Shown one piece after another: positions 1-7,828 of a stretch of 64,000 bases of DNA. This DNA is from Rhizobium sp. RM (GTDB lineage Bacteria > Pseudomonadota > Alphaproteobacteria > Rhizobiales > Rhizobiaceae), in assembly GCF_013390595.1 (NCBI RefSeq), contig NZ_JACAWV010000007.1:806001-870000 (forward strand). Reading direction: 5' to 3'. Position numbers and translations under genes: made by a program. How positions within the stretch are numbered: the first letter of the stretch is position 1; every line of letters begins with the position of its first letter. The notes beneath the pieces were generated by a model that was not told the DNA's origin, did no database searches, and was given only the letters and a program-made list of their open reading frames with translations.

Positions 1-525
1 CCTGGAGACTATATCAAGGTGTCCGGCGGCATTTTCCGTGACATGACCATCCACGATTTCGATATGGCGCGTTTCCTGCTCGGCGAAGAGGTAAGCGACG
101 TCTTCGCAAGCGGTTCCGTTCTCGTAAATCCCGAGATCGGTGCGCTTGGCGATTTCGACAGTGCCAGTGTCATTCTCACCACCAAGAGCGGAAAACAGGC
201 CATCATTTCGAACTCACGCCGGGCCACATATGGTTACGACCAGCGCATTGAAGTACACGGTTCTCTTGGCTCGGCGGCTGCCGAGAACCAGCGTCCGGTT
301 TCCATCGAGATCGCCAATGCGGACGGCTATACACGCCCGCCTCTGCATGATTTTTTCATGACGCGTTATACCGCCGCTTATGCTGCGGAAATCACGGCGT
401 TCATCGATTGCATCCAGAACAATAAGGCGCCATCGCCATCCATTACCGACGGGCTCATTGCCCTCAAGCTGGCGGATGCGGCCCTTAAATCCGCCCAAAC
501 GAAAACAGCTGTTTCGATCGCTTGA
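1..525 (+). CDS. Gfo/Idh/MocA-family oxidoreductase, inositol 2-dehydrogenase-like (5' truncated)
   Basis: This is the C-terminal 174 codons of a gene that enters from the left edge; the frame is open from base 1. The motif SGGIFRDMTIHDFDMARFLL is the hallmark of inositol 2-dehydrogenases (IolG/IdhA), which oxidise myo-inositol to scyllo-inosose with NAD. The H and D of TIHDFD match the catalytic end of the sugar-binding domain, and the Rossmann NAD domain lies outside the window. A strong intrinsic terminator follows the stop. The subfamily assignment is fairly secure, but the exact polyol substrate cannot be settled from the C-terminal half. Confidence 0.85.
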   Translation, partial: PGDYIKVSGGIFRDMTIHDFDMARFLLGEEVSDVFASGSVLVNPEIGALGDFDSASVILTTKSGKQAIISNSRRATYGYDQRIEVHGSLGSAAAENQRPVSIEIANADGYTRPPLHDFFMTRYTAAYAAEITAFIDCIQNNKAPSPSITDGLIALKLADAALKSAQTKTAVSIA

Positions 526-540
526 AACGGCGAAAGGCAA

Positions 541-572
541 AAAAGGCCGGGCGACAACGCCCGGCCTTTTTT
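541..572 (+). terminator. Rho-independent terminator of the inositol-dehydrogenase-like gene
   Basis: There is a perfect 13-bp stem (541-553 with 558-570) around a 4-base ACAA loop. The stem is GC-rich in its core, with A-tract and T-tract arms. It lies 16 bp after the stop codon and before the convergent SnoaL-like gene, so it may act in both directions. Confidence 0.9.
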
Positions 573-594
573 CATTAGAGGCCTGTTTTGTTTG

Positions 595-1065
595 TCAGAA
601 CATCGTGTTCTGGTTTGCTGACGTTTCAGGCACGTTCTGGATCACGTCCCAATGTTCGACAATTTTGCCATCCGCGACCCGGAAGATGTCGACAACAGCC
701 TGGCCATTATCTTTCTCACCATTGGTGGAGTGGATGTGTAGCCAGACCAGATCTCCATCCGTAGAGCTACGAACAATGCGCGCTTTGGAATTGGGGTTGT
801 CCTTGAAGAAACCAGTGAAAAACGACAGGAAAGGCGCCTTGCCATCCGGTACCTCCGGATTGTGCTGCCTGTAGTCGTCGGCCACCACCCTGGCCGCTTC
901 TTCAGTTTCATGCCTATTGAAGAAACGATCGTAAAATTCGATCACAAGTTTGCGGTTTGCTTCTTCCTGCACAAGATCGCGAGAGGCCGTTTGAGCGAGA
1001 ACGGGCATTGTTGCGGCAACCAGAATGACAGTGGCGCGCACAAGCAGCTTCAGAGATCCGACCAT
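595..1065 (-). CDS. Secreted SnoaL-like (NTF2-fold) protein
   Basis: The protein has 156 residues. The first ~24 form a typical Sec signal peptide (KLLVRATVILVAATMPVLAQ, cleavage near AQT). The rest resembles the SnoaL-like/ester-cyclase group of the NTF2 fold, with a FYDRFFNRHE segment, the YRQHNP motif and a conserved C-terminal GKIVEHWDV strand. Members fold as a cone-shaped pocket and many have no known substrate. The ATG is preceded by AAGGGAG. It lies 32 bp after the NAD(P)-binding oxidoreductase gene on the same strand and probably shares its promoter. A periplasmic role is inferred from the signal peptide only. Confidence 0.8.
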   Translation of the reverse strand: MVGSLKLLVRATVILVAATMPVLAQTASRDLVQEEANRKLVIEFYDRFFNRHETEEAARVVADDYRQHNPEVPDGKAPFLSFFTGFFKDNPNSKARIVRSSTDGDLVWLHIHSTNGEKDNGQAVVDIFRVADGKIVEHWDVIQNVPETSANQNTMF

Positions 1066-1097
1066 GGTGTCTCCCTTACATTGTTTTTGAGAACGAC

Positions 1098-1709
1098 TTA
1101 GTATCCGACCGTGAAACGCTGGCGCACATGCGCTGGCTTCTCAATTTCGTCTACGAGCGCGATGGCGTAGTCCTCGAAGGAAATGCTGGAGCCCTGATCG
1201 TTGGCAAGCAGGGTATCCTTGCCGAGGCGGAACTTTCCGGTGCGTTCACCAGGAACAAACATCGCCGAAGGCGAAAGGAACGTCCAGTCGAGGTCTTCAA
1301 CCGTCTTCAGCAAGTCGAGGAATTCGGCCCCCTTCGATGCTTCCGCCTTGTACAGGGCCGGAAAATCGGGTTGGTCGACCAGACGCGCACCCGGCGCCAC
1401 CTCCAGGCTACCAGCACCGCCAACGACGAGATAACGCGTCACGCCCGATGCACGCACCGCCGCGATCAGGGTGGCCGCATCGCTCGCGGTGAAGTGAACT
1501 GACGAGATCACGACGTCATGCCCCTTCAACAGAGCAGCCAATCCTTGCCCATCGTACACGTCACCTTTAACAGCCGTCACGTTGGCCAATGTTGCAATCT
1601 TTTCAGGGTTTCGGCCAATGGCGGTGACCTGGTGGCCGCGGTCCGAGAGTTCCTTGAGAATACGCGATCCGGCATTACCGGATGCTCCGATCAGTGCGAC
1701 TTTTGTCAT
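1098..1709 (-). CDS. NAD(P)-binding oxidoreductase (NmrA/YwnB-like)
   Basis: This 203-residue protein has an N-terminal Rossmann motif GASGNAGSRILKEL and the segment GDVYDGQGLAALLKGHDVVIS, typical of NAD(P)H-binding atypical short-chain dehydrogenases of the NmrA/YwnB group. No classical YxxxK pair is obvious, which is usual for this branch; many members act as redox sensors or quinone/flavin reductases. The start has an AAGGAG Shine-Dalgarno sequence. It is divergent from a HxlR regulator, and HxlR proteins often control such redox genes beside them. The substrate is unknown. Confidence 0.85.
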   Translation of the reverse strand: MTKVALIGASGNAGSRILKELSDRGHQVTAIGRNPEKIATLANVTAVKGDVYDGQGLAALLKGHDVVISSVHFTASDAATLIAAVRASGVTRYLVVGGAGSLEVAPGARLVDQPDFPALYKAEASKGAEFLDLLKTVEDLDWTFLSPSAMFVPGERTGKFRLGKDTLLANDQGSSISFEDYAIALVDEIEKPAHVRQRFTVGY

Positions 1710-1740
1710 GACGACAGCTCCTTGGCGTAACTGTTAATAC

Positions 1741-1757
1741 GGTCTAAAATATAGACC
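1741..1757. promoter_or_regulatory. Palindromic operator candidate between the oxidoreductase and hxlR genes
   Basis: GGTCTA-N5-TAGACC is a perfect inverted repeat in the 141-bp divergent intergenic region, 32 bp upstream of the oxidoreductase start. Dimeric winged-helix HxlR regulators bind sites of this size and symmetry, so it is the natural target of the adjacent regulator. The regulator link is inference. Confidence 0.55.
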
Positions 1758-1850
1758 TATAAGTTTGCTATGACAGATAAATGGCCTGCGCAAGAAGTCA
1801 TCTTTCGTTGATCTGGTCACACGACGATGACCTTTGGCGGAGAGGAAGGA

Positions 1851-2243
1851 ATGAAATTGACGACCCCATCGAACCGGGACGAGCCCCTCGTTTTCGATCA
1901 GCCCTGCCCTATAAGAGATGTGCTGGATCGTATTGGTGACCAGTGGAGCCTGCTGGTGCTGGAGGCGCTGGAAAATGGCGTCCGGCGCTTCAACGAGCTC
2001 ATGCGCGATATCGGCGACATCTCCAAACAGATGCTCTCAAGGACATTGCGCCGGCTTGAGCAGGACGGCTTCATCGCACGCAAGGTCTATCCCGAAGTCC
2101 CACCACGCGTTGAATATACGTTGACCGATCTTGGCCGGTCCTTTCTGCAGCCTATGAAGTTGCTGGTTGGCTGGGCCGACGACAACCATCGGGAAATCGT
2201 CAAGGCGCGTACGCGCTACGCCACACCAAACGAACCAGTCTGA
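1851..2243 (+). CDS. HxlR-family winged-helix transcriptional regulator
   Basis: The protein has 130 residues. It shows the HxlR signature: CPIRDVLDRIGDQWSLLVLE, then RFNELMRDIGDISKQMLSRT (recognition helix region) and EYTLTDLGRSF. The N-terminal cysteine in the CP motif is the residue that senses oxidants or electrophiles in relatives such as HypR and YodB. ATG 1851 was chosen because AGAGGAAGGA lies directly before it; an in-frame ATG at 1827 has no ribosome site. It probably controls the divergent oxidoreductase/SnoaL pair through the palindrome at 1741-1757. Confidence 0.9.
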   Translation: MKLTTPSNRDEPLVFDQPCPIRDVLDRIGDQWSLLVLEALENGVRRFNELMRDIGDISKQMLSRTLRRLEQDGFIARKVYPEVPPRVEYTLTDLGRSFLQPMKLLVGWADDNHREIVKARTRYATPNEPV

Positions 2244-2316
2244 TTTTCTCCATTGCACTTGGTGCGCATCCAATCAGCGGGAACGAAACGACCCGTCATG
2301 AAGCGGATTTAATTGT

Positions 2317-2363
2317 TTGCATTTTCTCTAACTAGAAAATTTTTGTTGCATCCGAAAATGCAA
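2317..2363. promoter_or_regulatory. TTGCAT operator cluster upstream of the ureide/D-amino-acid operon
   Basis: TTGCAT-N6-ATGCAA (2346-2363) is a perfect palindrome. A further TTGCAT half site lies at 2317-2322, and ATTTTCT-N6-AGAAAAT is a nested palindrome at 2321-2340. The block is 67 bp upstream of the first gene of the operon. The XRE-cupin regulator encoded inside the operon is the likely binder (inference). Confidence 0.5.
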
Positions 2364-2429
2364 TGCCTATAGCGTAGGCAAACATACGATATGCCTCCCT
2401 ATTATTCAAATCCCAACGGAGCCCGTCAC

Positions 2430-3455
2430 ATGCGCCTTGCATCCACCCTGATTTCCCTGGCTGCCGCTCTTGCGGCAAGTGCGCCGGCGGCGCTCGCCCA
2501 GGAAAAGACCCTGGTCGTTTCGGAATGGGGCTACACGCCCGAGCAATCGAACGAATTTCTCTACAAGCCTTTCGAGGCTATCTGCGGCTGCAAGGTCGTC
2601 ATCGATACCGGCAACAATGCAGACCGCCTCAACAAGATGCGCGTCCGTGGCGGCGTAGACGTGATGTTCATCACCGATGCCTTCACCCAGCAGGGCATCG
2701 ACGCGGGCGTCTTCGCCAAGGTCGACCGGTCGAAGCTGCCAAATCTTGACGAAGTCTATGACATCGCAAAAGCTCCCCAGGGCGAAGAGTATGGTCCGGC
2801 CTACGTCGCCGGTCACTACGGCATCATGTACGATGCTTCCAAGGTAAAGGAGCCGATCACCTCCTGGAAAGACCTGTGGCGTCCGGAGTTCAAGGGACTT
2901 GTCGCCATCCCCGGTTTCAACACCACAACGGGCCCGCTGACAGCAGTCATCGCCGGTGAACGCGCAGGCGTGGATGCCTTCAAGGACCCGGAAGGTGCCT
3001 TCAAGAGCCTGGGCGAACTCAAGGAAAACGTCCGCAAGACCTACAACACCGGCTCAGAACTGGTGAACCTTTTCTCCACCGGGGAAGTGGTGATCGCTGC
3101 GGTTCAGGACTTTGCTGCGCCGGCTATTCACAAAGCTGTTCCAAATGCCAAGTGGGCGCCGTTGTCTGAAGGCGATTATGCCATCTTCAACACGCTGAAC
3201 ATCGGTAAAAAGGCCAACAATCCTGAACTTGCCTATCAGTTCATCAACTACAAACTCTCCAAGGACGTTCAGGAAAAGTTCGTGGCCGTTGGCGATAGCC
3301 CTGTTAACAAGAACGTCGTGATCAGCCCTGACAAGGTCGGCGACATGGCTTACGGCGCCGACGCAATCGCAAAGCTGCGCAAACCTGACTTCAAGGCCAT
3401 TCTGGCACAGAAGCCTGATTGGGAACGCCGCTGGAACGATATTTTCGCGAAATAA
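2430..3455 (+). CDS. ABC transporter periplasmic substrate-binding protein (PotD/Fe3+-type family)
   Basis: The mature protein of about 320 residues follows a Sec signal peptide (LISLAAALAASAPAALAQ). It has the extracellular solute-binding protein fold, with LVVSEWGYTPEQ at the start, a hinge-region YGIMYDASKVKEP, and a C-terminal PVNKNVVISPD segment typical of spermidine/putrescine-type binding proteins. It starts the operon with two permeases, an ATPase and three degradative enzymes, so it should deliver their substrate. ATG 2430 is preferred over 2391 because it gives a clean signal peptide and has an ACGGAG site. The ligand cannot be read from the sequence; the neighbours suggest a ureido or D-amino-acid compound. 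Confidence 0.88.
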   Translation: MRLASTLISLAAALAASAPAALAQEKTLVVSEWGYTPEQSNEFLYKPFEAICGCKVVIDTGNNADRLNKMRVRGGVDVMFITDAFTQQGIDAGVFAKVDRSKLPNLDEVYDIAKAPQGEEYGPAYVAGHYGIMYDASKVKEPITSWKDLWRPEFKGLVAIPGFNTTTGPLTAVIAGERAGVDAFKDPEGAFKSLGELKENVRKTYNTGSELVNLFSTGEVVIAAVQDFAAPAIHKAVPNAKWAPLSEGDYAIFNTLNIGKKANNPELAYQFINYKLSKDVQEKFVAVGDSPVNKNVVISPDKVGDMAYGADAIAKLRKPDFKAILAQKPDWERRWNDIFAK

Positions 3456-3478
3456 GCCGAAACGGTGGATATCGACCA

Positions 3479-4315
3479 ATGAACATCCGGCCCGGTCAGG
3501 CTTTACCTTACCTTCTGGTGTTGCCGGGGACGCTTATCGTCCTCGGCCTTCTCGTATTGCCAGTTGCAGATACATTTACTGGAACAATTGGCCCGGAGGG
3601 CGATCGTCTCGCTCTCTACCGCCAGTTCTTCAGCTACGACTACAACATCACCGTCATCGTGCGCTCCGTCCGCGTCGCGCTTGTCACGTCGGTGCTGTCT
3701 CTCTTTCTCGGCTATTTTGCCGCAAGCGTCATTGCACGCGCCAGCGGCCTCTGGCGGCAAATCCTGCTTGTCTGCGCGGTATTCCCGCTGCTGACAGGCG
3801 CGATCGTGCGCAGCTTCGCCTGGATGATCGTGCTCGGCCGCAACGGCCTGCTGAATTCCACACTGCTGTCACTTGGAATTATCAACGAGCCGATGCCGCT
3901 GCTTTTTACCGAGGTGTCATTGATCCTCGGCCTTGTTTACCTGTTCACCCCGCTTGCCGTCCTTTCCCTGATTGGCGTAATAGAGGCGATCGACCGCAGC
4001 ATCATCGATGCTGCTACGTCGCTTGGCGCATCGCCGCGAGCTGTCTTTCGACAAGTTACGCTACCGCTGATCGCGCCTGGCCTTCTGGTCGGCGGCGTTC
4101 TGGTCTTCACCGGAAGCCTTGCGGCATTTGCGACGGGTCGTCTGCTCGGCGGTGAAGCGGAGACCATCCTTCCGACACTGCTCAACGAAAAGGCGATGAT
4201 CAGCTTCGACTGGGACGCCGCTGGCGTTATCGCCGTCGTGATGGTCGCGATCACTTTTGCTGTCGTCCTTGTCGGCCAGTTCGCCGCACGACGTCTCAAC
4301 CCCTCTGCAGGATAA
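3479..4315 (+). CDS. ABC transporter permease (PotB-like)
   Basis: This 278-residue inner-membrane permease has about six membrane helices. The EAA loop, where the ATPase docks, reads DAATSLGASPRAVFRQVTLP. The order and spacing fit the PotB/YnjC type of permease. The start chosen at 3479 has GGTGGA 11 bases upstream and lies 23 bp after the binding-protein stop; the longer open frame back to 3419 would overlap that gene. It is probably paired with the next permease in a heterodimeric channel. Confidence 0.88.
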   Translation: MNIRPGQALPYLLVLPGTLIVLGLLVLPVADTFTGTIGPEGDRLALYRQFFSYDYNITVIVRSVRVALVTSVLSLFLGYFAASVIARASGLWRQILLVCAVFPLLTGAIVRSFAWMIVLGRNGLLNSTLLSLGIINEPMPLLFTEVSLILGLVYLFTPLAVLSLIGVIEAIDRSIIDAATSLGASPRAVFRQVTLPLIAPGLLVGGVLVFTGSLAAFATGRLLGGEAETILPTLLNEKAMISFDWDAAGVIAVVMVAITFAVVLVGQFAARRLNPSAG

Positions 4316-4322
4316 TCGGGCG

Positions 4323-5111
4323 ATGACTGACACCACCTCCCTTTTCACCCGCTTGATGGCCGTCCTGGTGTTCATTTTTCTGCTGGCGCCGCTGTTCATC
4401 ATCTTCGGCGCATCGCTGACACCCGGAACGTTTCTCTCCTTCCCGCCACAAGGCCTGTCGCTTCGCTGGTACGCCTTCGTTCTGCAGAACGAGAGCTTCA
4501 TGGAGAGCTTCAAGACCAGCCTGATCGTCGCAACGCTTGGCACCGGCATTGCCATGCTGGTCGGCATTCCAGTGGCCTATGCGTTGGTTCGCCATCGCTC
4601 CGTCATTCCCGGCTGGTTCGGTTCGATTTTCTTCCTTCCCGTGCTGGTACCCGAAATCGTGTTCGGTTTTTCGCTTCTGAAAACCGTGATCGTGACGCTG
4701 GAGCTTCCCGTCATGACCGCGCTCTTGATCGGCCACACGATCATTGCCATCCCTTATGCAGTGCGCGTCATCGGAGCGAGCCTTTCAAGCTTCGATTTCA
4801 GCGCAGAGGAAGCCGCGATCTCGCTTGGTTGCTCGCCACTCAAAACTTTCTTCACGGTGGTCTTGCCCAACATCCGCTCGGGCATCGTCGCAGCCTTCAT
4901 CCTCGCCTTCATTTCCTCCATGAACGACGTGTCCGTATCGCTCTTCCTGACCGGACCCGGCGTCAGCACGCTCCCAATCAACCTGTTTACCTATGTCGAG
5001 CAGCATTTCGATCCATCAGTTGCAGCTGTTTCAGTGCTCCTGATGCTTCTGACGGCGATCGTTATCGTGATCGTCGAACGCACGCTCGGCCTGTCGAAAG
5101 TCATGAGATAG
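4323..5111 (+). CDS. ABC transporter permease (PotC-like)
   Basis: This second permease has 262 residues and about six membrane helices. The EAA loop is EEAAISLGCSPLKTFFTVVLP and ends in the helix-breaking pattern expected for PotC homologues. It starts 7 bp after the first permease, indicating translational coupling. With the upstream permease and the downstream ATPase it completes a polyamine-type importer architecture. The transported substrate is not determined by these features. Confidence 0.88.
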   Translation: MTDTTSLFTRLMAVLVFIFLLAPLFIIFGASLTPGTFLSFPPQGLSLRWYAFVLQNESFMESFKTSLIVATLGTGIAMLVGIPVAYALVRHRSVIPGWFGSIFFLPVLVPEIVFGFSLLKTVIVTLELPVMTALLIGHTIIAIPYAVRVIGASLSSFDFSAEEAAISLGCSPLKTFFTVVLPNIRSGIVAAFILAFISSMNDVSVSLFLTGPGVSTLPINLFTYVEQHFDPSVAAVSVLLMLLTAIVIVIVERTLGLSKVMR

Positions 5112-5115
5112 ACCG

Positions 5116-6201
5116 ATGACCAGTCCTACCCTTTCGCTCACCGGCGTCTCCGCCCATTATGGCTCCACCCGCATTCTCGATGATCTGAGCCTGACCGTCA
5201 AAAGCGGCGAATTGATTTCGCTGCTTGGCGCATCCGGCTGCGGCAAGACGACAACGCTTCGACTGATCGCAGGTTTTATCAAGCCTTCTACTGGCTCGAT
5301 CAGGCTTGGTGACAAGGAGCTGACCAGTTTGCCGCCGCACCGGCGCGACATCGGCCTTGTGTTCCAGAACTACGCACTGCTGCCGCATCTAACCGTCATC
5401 GACAATGTCAGTTTCGGACTGAAACAACGCGGCATTGCTGCGGCAGAGCGCCAGAAGCGTTCGATTGAGATGCTTGAAATCGTCGGCATGGCGCACCTGG
5501 CCAATCGCCTGCCATCTGCGCTTTCCGGCGGCCAGAAGCAACGTGTCGCACTGGCACGCGCGCTTGTCATCGATCCACCACTGATGATGTTCGATGAGCC
5601 GCTTTCCAACCTCGATGCAAAACTGCGTGTCGATATGCGGGTGCAGATCCGCCGCCTGCAGATGGCCGGTCAGCGTACAGCCGTCTACGTGACCCATGAT
5701 CAGGAAGAGGCGTTTTCAATCTCTGACAAGGTTGCCATCATGGATGCTGGACGTGTTGTCCAGCTCGATACCCCGGAGGTTCTTTATCGCCGACCGGCGA
5801 ACGCCTTCGTCGCCCGTTTCGTCGGGTTCGAGAATATCCTGCCCTTCCGTGTCGTCGACCGTCTGGCAAATGGCAAGGTGAGCGTTGAATTCGAGGGCGG
5901 AAGCCGCGTTATCCTCTCTAGTGCCGACTTCGGTGAAATTCCTGATCAGGGCCTGATCGCTACACGTCCCGAGGGCCTTACACCCGACATCGCCGGCGAA
6001 GGCATCACGACAAACATCGGCCTGCGAACCTTTCTGGGCCGCAGTTATCAGTATCACTGCGAAAGCTCGGCGGGCACGCTGGTGGCTTTGGGATCGATAG
6101 AGACCCCATTCGAGGCCGGCACGGCCGTGGGCCTGACCATCAATCCGCTGCACAGTGCGATCCTGCCGTTCGAAGCCATTTCCAGCAAAAAGGACACGTG
6201 A
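5116..6201 (+). CDS. ABC transporter ATP-binding protein (PotA-like)
   Basis: The ATPase has 361 residues. Walker A is GASGCGKTT, the Q loop is VFQNYALLPH, the signature is LSGGQKQRVALARAL, Walker B is LMMFDEPLSNLD and the switch histidine is VTHDQ. A C-terminal TOBE-type domain (~residues 240-361) is present, as in PotA. All catalytic motifs are intact. It starts 4 bp after the second permease, and its stop lies just before the amidohydrolase start, so the transport genes and the catabolic genes form one transcription unit. Confidence 0.92.
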   Translation: MTSPTLSLTGVSAHYGSTRILDDLSLTVKSGELISLLGASGCGKTTTLRLIAGFIKPSTGSIRLGDKELTSLPPHRRDIGLVFQNYALLPHLTVIDNVSFGLKQRGIAAAERQKRSIEMLEIVGMAHLANRLPSALSGGQKQRVALARALVIDPPLMMFDEPLSNLDAKLRVDMRVQIRRLQMAGQRTAVYVTHDQEEAFSISDKVAIMDAGRVVQLDTPEVLYRRPANAFVARFVGFENILPFRVVDRLANGKVSVEFEGGSRVILSSADFGEIPDQGLIATRPEGLTPDIAGEGITTNIGLRTFLGRSYQYHCESSAGTLVALGSIETPFEAGTAVGLTINPLHSAILPFEAISSKKDT

Positions 6202-6203
6202 CG

Positions 6204-7139
6204 ATGGCCCGCTTCATCAACATTGCCTGCGCACAGATGGGCCCGATTGCCCGTACCGATAGCCGTCCGCAGATCGTGAAGCGGCAGATCGAACTGCTGC
6301 GCGAGGCAAAATCGCGCGGTGCAGAATTTGTGGTTTTCCCCGAACTTGCATTCACCACCTTTTTCCCGCGCTGGGTTTTAAACGATCAGGCCGAGATCGA
6401 CAGCTATTTCGAACGGGAGATGCCGGGGTCGGAGACACAGCCACTCTTCGACGCGGCCAGAGAACTCGGCATCGGCTTCTACATCGGTTATGCCGAACTG
6501 GCCGAAGAAGATGGCCGTACGCGGCATTTCAACACTTCGATCATCGTCGGTCCAAATGGCGAGATTGTCGGCAAATATCGCAAGGTTCACCTCCCCGGCC
6601 ACGCTGAGCCGGTGCCCGGCCGTGATGCCCAGCATCTGGAAAAGCGCTATTTCGAGCCCGGCAACCTGGGCTTTCCGGTCTGGCGCACGATGGACGGCAT
6701 CGTCGGCATGTGCATCTGCAACGATCGACGCTGGCCGGAAACCTATCGCGTCATGGCCTTGCAGGGAGCAGAGATGGTGTTTGTTGGCTACAACACACCT
6801 GACAATCACACCGGCGTCTTCGATTTCGACCAGTTGACCGGCTTCCATCACCAGCTGTCATTGCAGGCAGGCGCCTATCAGAACGCCACCTGGGTCGCCG
6901 CTGCTGCCAAGGCCGGCTGTGAAGAAGGCACGAACATGATCGGCTTGTCGATGATCGTCGCACCATCCGGCCAGATCGTCGCGATGGCATCCACAACTGG
7001 TGATGAGATCATCAGCGCCAGGTGCGACCTCGACATGGGCGTCCTGTACAAGCGCACGATTTTCGATTTCGCTCGACACCGCGAGCCATCGCAATACGGT
7101 CTGATCGTGGAGCGCAAGGGACCAATTGTCGAGGTTTGA
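6204..7139 (+). CDS. N-carbamoyl-D-amino-acid amidohydrolase (D-carbamoylase)
   Basis: This 311-residue nitrilase-superfamily enzyme hydrolyses N-carbamoyl-D-amino acids to D-amino acid, CO2 and NH3. The triad is visible as Glu47 (VFPELAFTTFFPRW), Lys127 (GKYRKVHLPGH) and Cys172 (MCICNDRRWPE), the same numbering as I recall for the Agrobacterium D-carbamoylase. The LEKRYFEPG and SFHH-like (GFHHQLSLQAG) segments also match that family. ATG 6204 is preferred over GTG 6198 because AAAGGA then has normal spacing. It lies between an importer and two other amino-acid/ureide enzymes. Substrate side-chain preference is unknown. Confidence 0.9.
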   Translation: MARFINIACAQMGPIARTDSRPQIVKRQIELLREAKSRGAEFVVFPELAFTTFFPRWVLNDQAEIDSYFEREMPGSETQPLFDAARELGIGFYIGYAELAEEDGRTRHFNTSIIVGPNGEIVGKYRKVHLPGHAEPVPGRDAQHLEKRYFEPGNLGFPVWRTMDGIVGMCICNDRRWPETYRVMALQGAEMVFVGYNTPDNHTGVFDFDQLTGFHHQLSLQAGAYQNATWVAAAAKAGCEEGTNMIGLSMIVAPSGQIVAMASTTGDEIISARCDLDMGVLYKRTIFDFARHREPSQYGLIVERKGPIVEV

Positions 7140-7168
7140 GAACTATCGGCGGGATGGAGAGGCATTAT

Positions 7169-7828
7169 ATGGCGGAACATGATGCAACGCCGAACAGGCC
7201 GGTAGCAATTGATGGGCGAAGCGCGGAAAAACCCGTCGGTATGCCCGTTGGTGCAATCCTGTCGCGGCTGCGCTTCGAAAACCGTTGGACGCTTGCCGAG
7301 GTTTCACGTCGCACGGGCGTTTCCATATCTGCATTGTCAAAAATCGAAAACAACCAGTCGACACCGGCCTACAGCGTTCTGGTGCGCCTGGCGGATGGAC
7401 TTGGCATCGACTTTGCTGACCTGATCGGCAGCTCGACCCAGAAATTTGCCTCAGCAGCCCGGGTTATCACGCGCGCCGGTGAAGGCACGACCTATGTCAA
7501 CAAGATGGGCGCCTATGAAGCGCTCGCCTCTGGCCTGGCGGCAAAATCCATGCAGCCCATGGTCATCGACATTCCCAAGCGTACCGGCAACGCCAAGACC
7601 GTTCGCAGCGCCCATCGAGCCGAAGAATTCGTCTACGTACTGGATGGCGAAGTGACCTTCTTCATGGAGCCGTACACGCCCGTCGTGCTCAAGACCGGCG
7701 ATAGCGTCTATTTCGACGGCGCCAGTGAGCACGGCTTCTCTTCCAACAGCGACAAGATCGCCCGCATTCTCTCAATCTGCCTGGAACGTCCCGCAAGCGC
7801 GGCACATTCCGGCGAGGACACAGCATGA
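7169..7828 (+). CDS. XRE-cupin transcriptional regulator
   Basis: The protein has 219 residues. An XRE helix-turn-helix (TLAEVSRRTGVSISALSKIE) is followed by a C-terminal cupin_2 domain (~residues 120-205, with the AHRAEEFVYVLDGEVTFF motif). This is the PuuR-like architecture, in which the cupin binds a small effector. It is inside the operon, overlapping the next gene by the ATGA motif, so it probably autoregulates the whole unit through the TTGCAT sites at 2317-2363. ATG 7169 has GGAGAGG at ideal spacing. Confidence 0.88.
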   Translation: MAEHDATPNRPVAIDGRSAEKPVGMPVGAILSRLRFENRWTLAEVSRRTGVSISALSKIENNQSTPAYSVLVRLADGLGIDFADLIGSSTQKFASAARVITRAGEGTTYVNKMGAYEALASGLAAKSMQPMVIDIPKRTGNAKTVRSAHRAEEFVYVLDGEVTFFMEPYTPVVLKTGDSVYFDGASEHGFSSNSDKIARILSICLERPASAAHSGEDTA

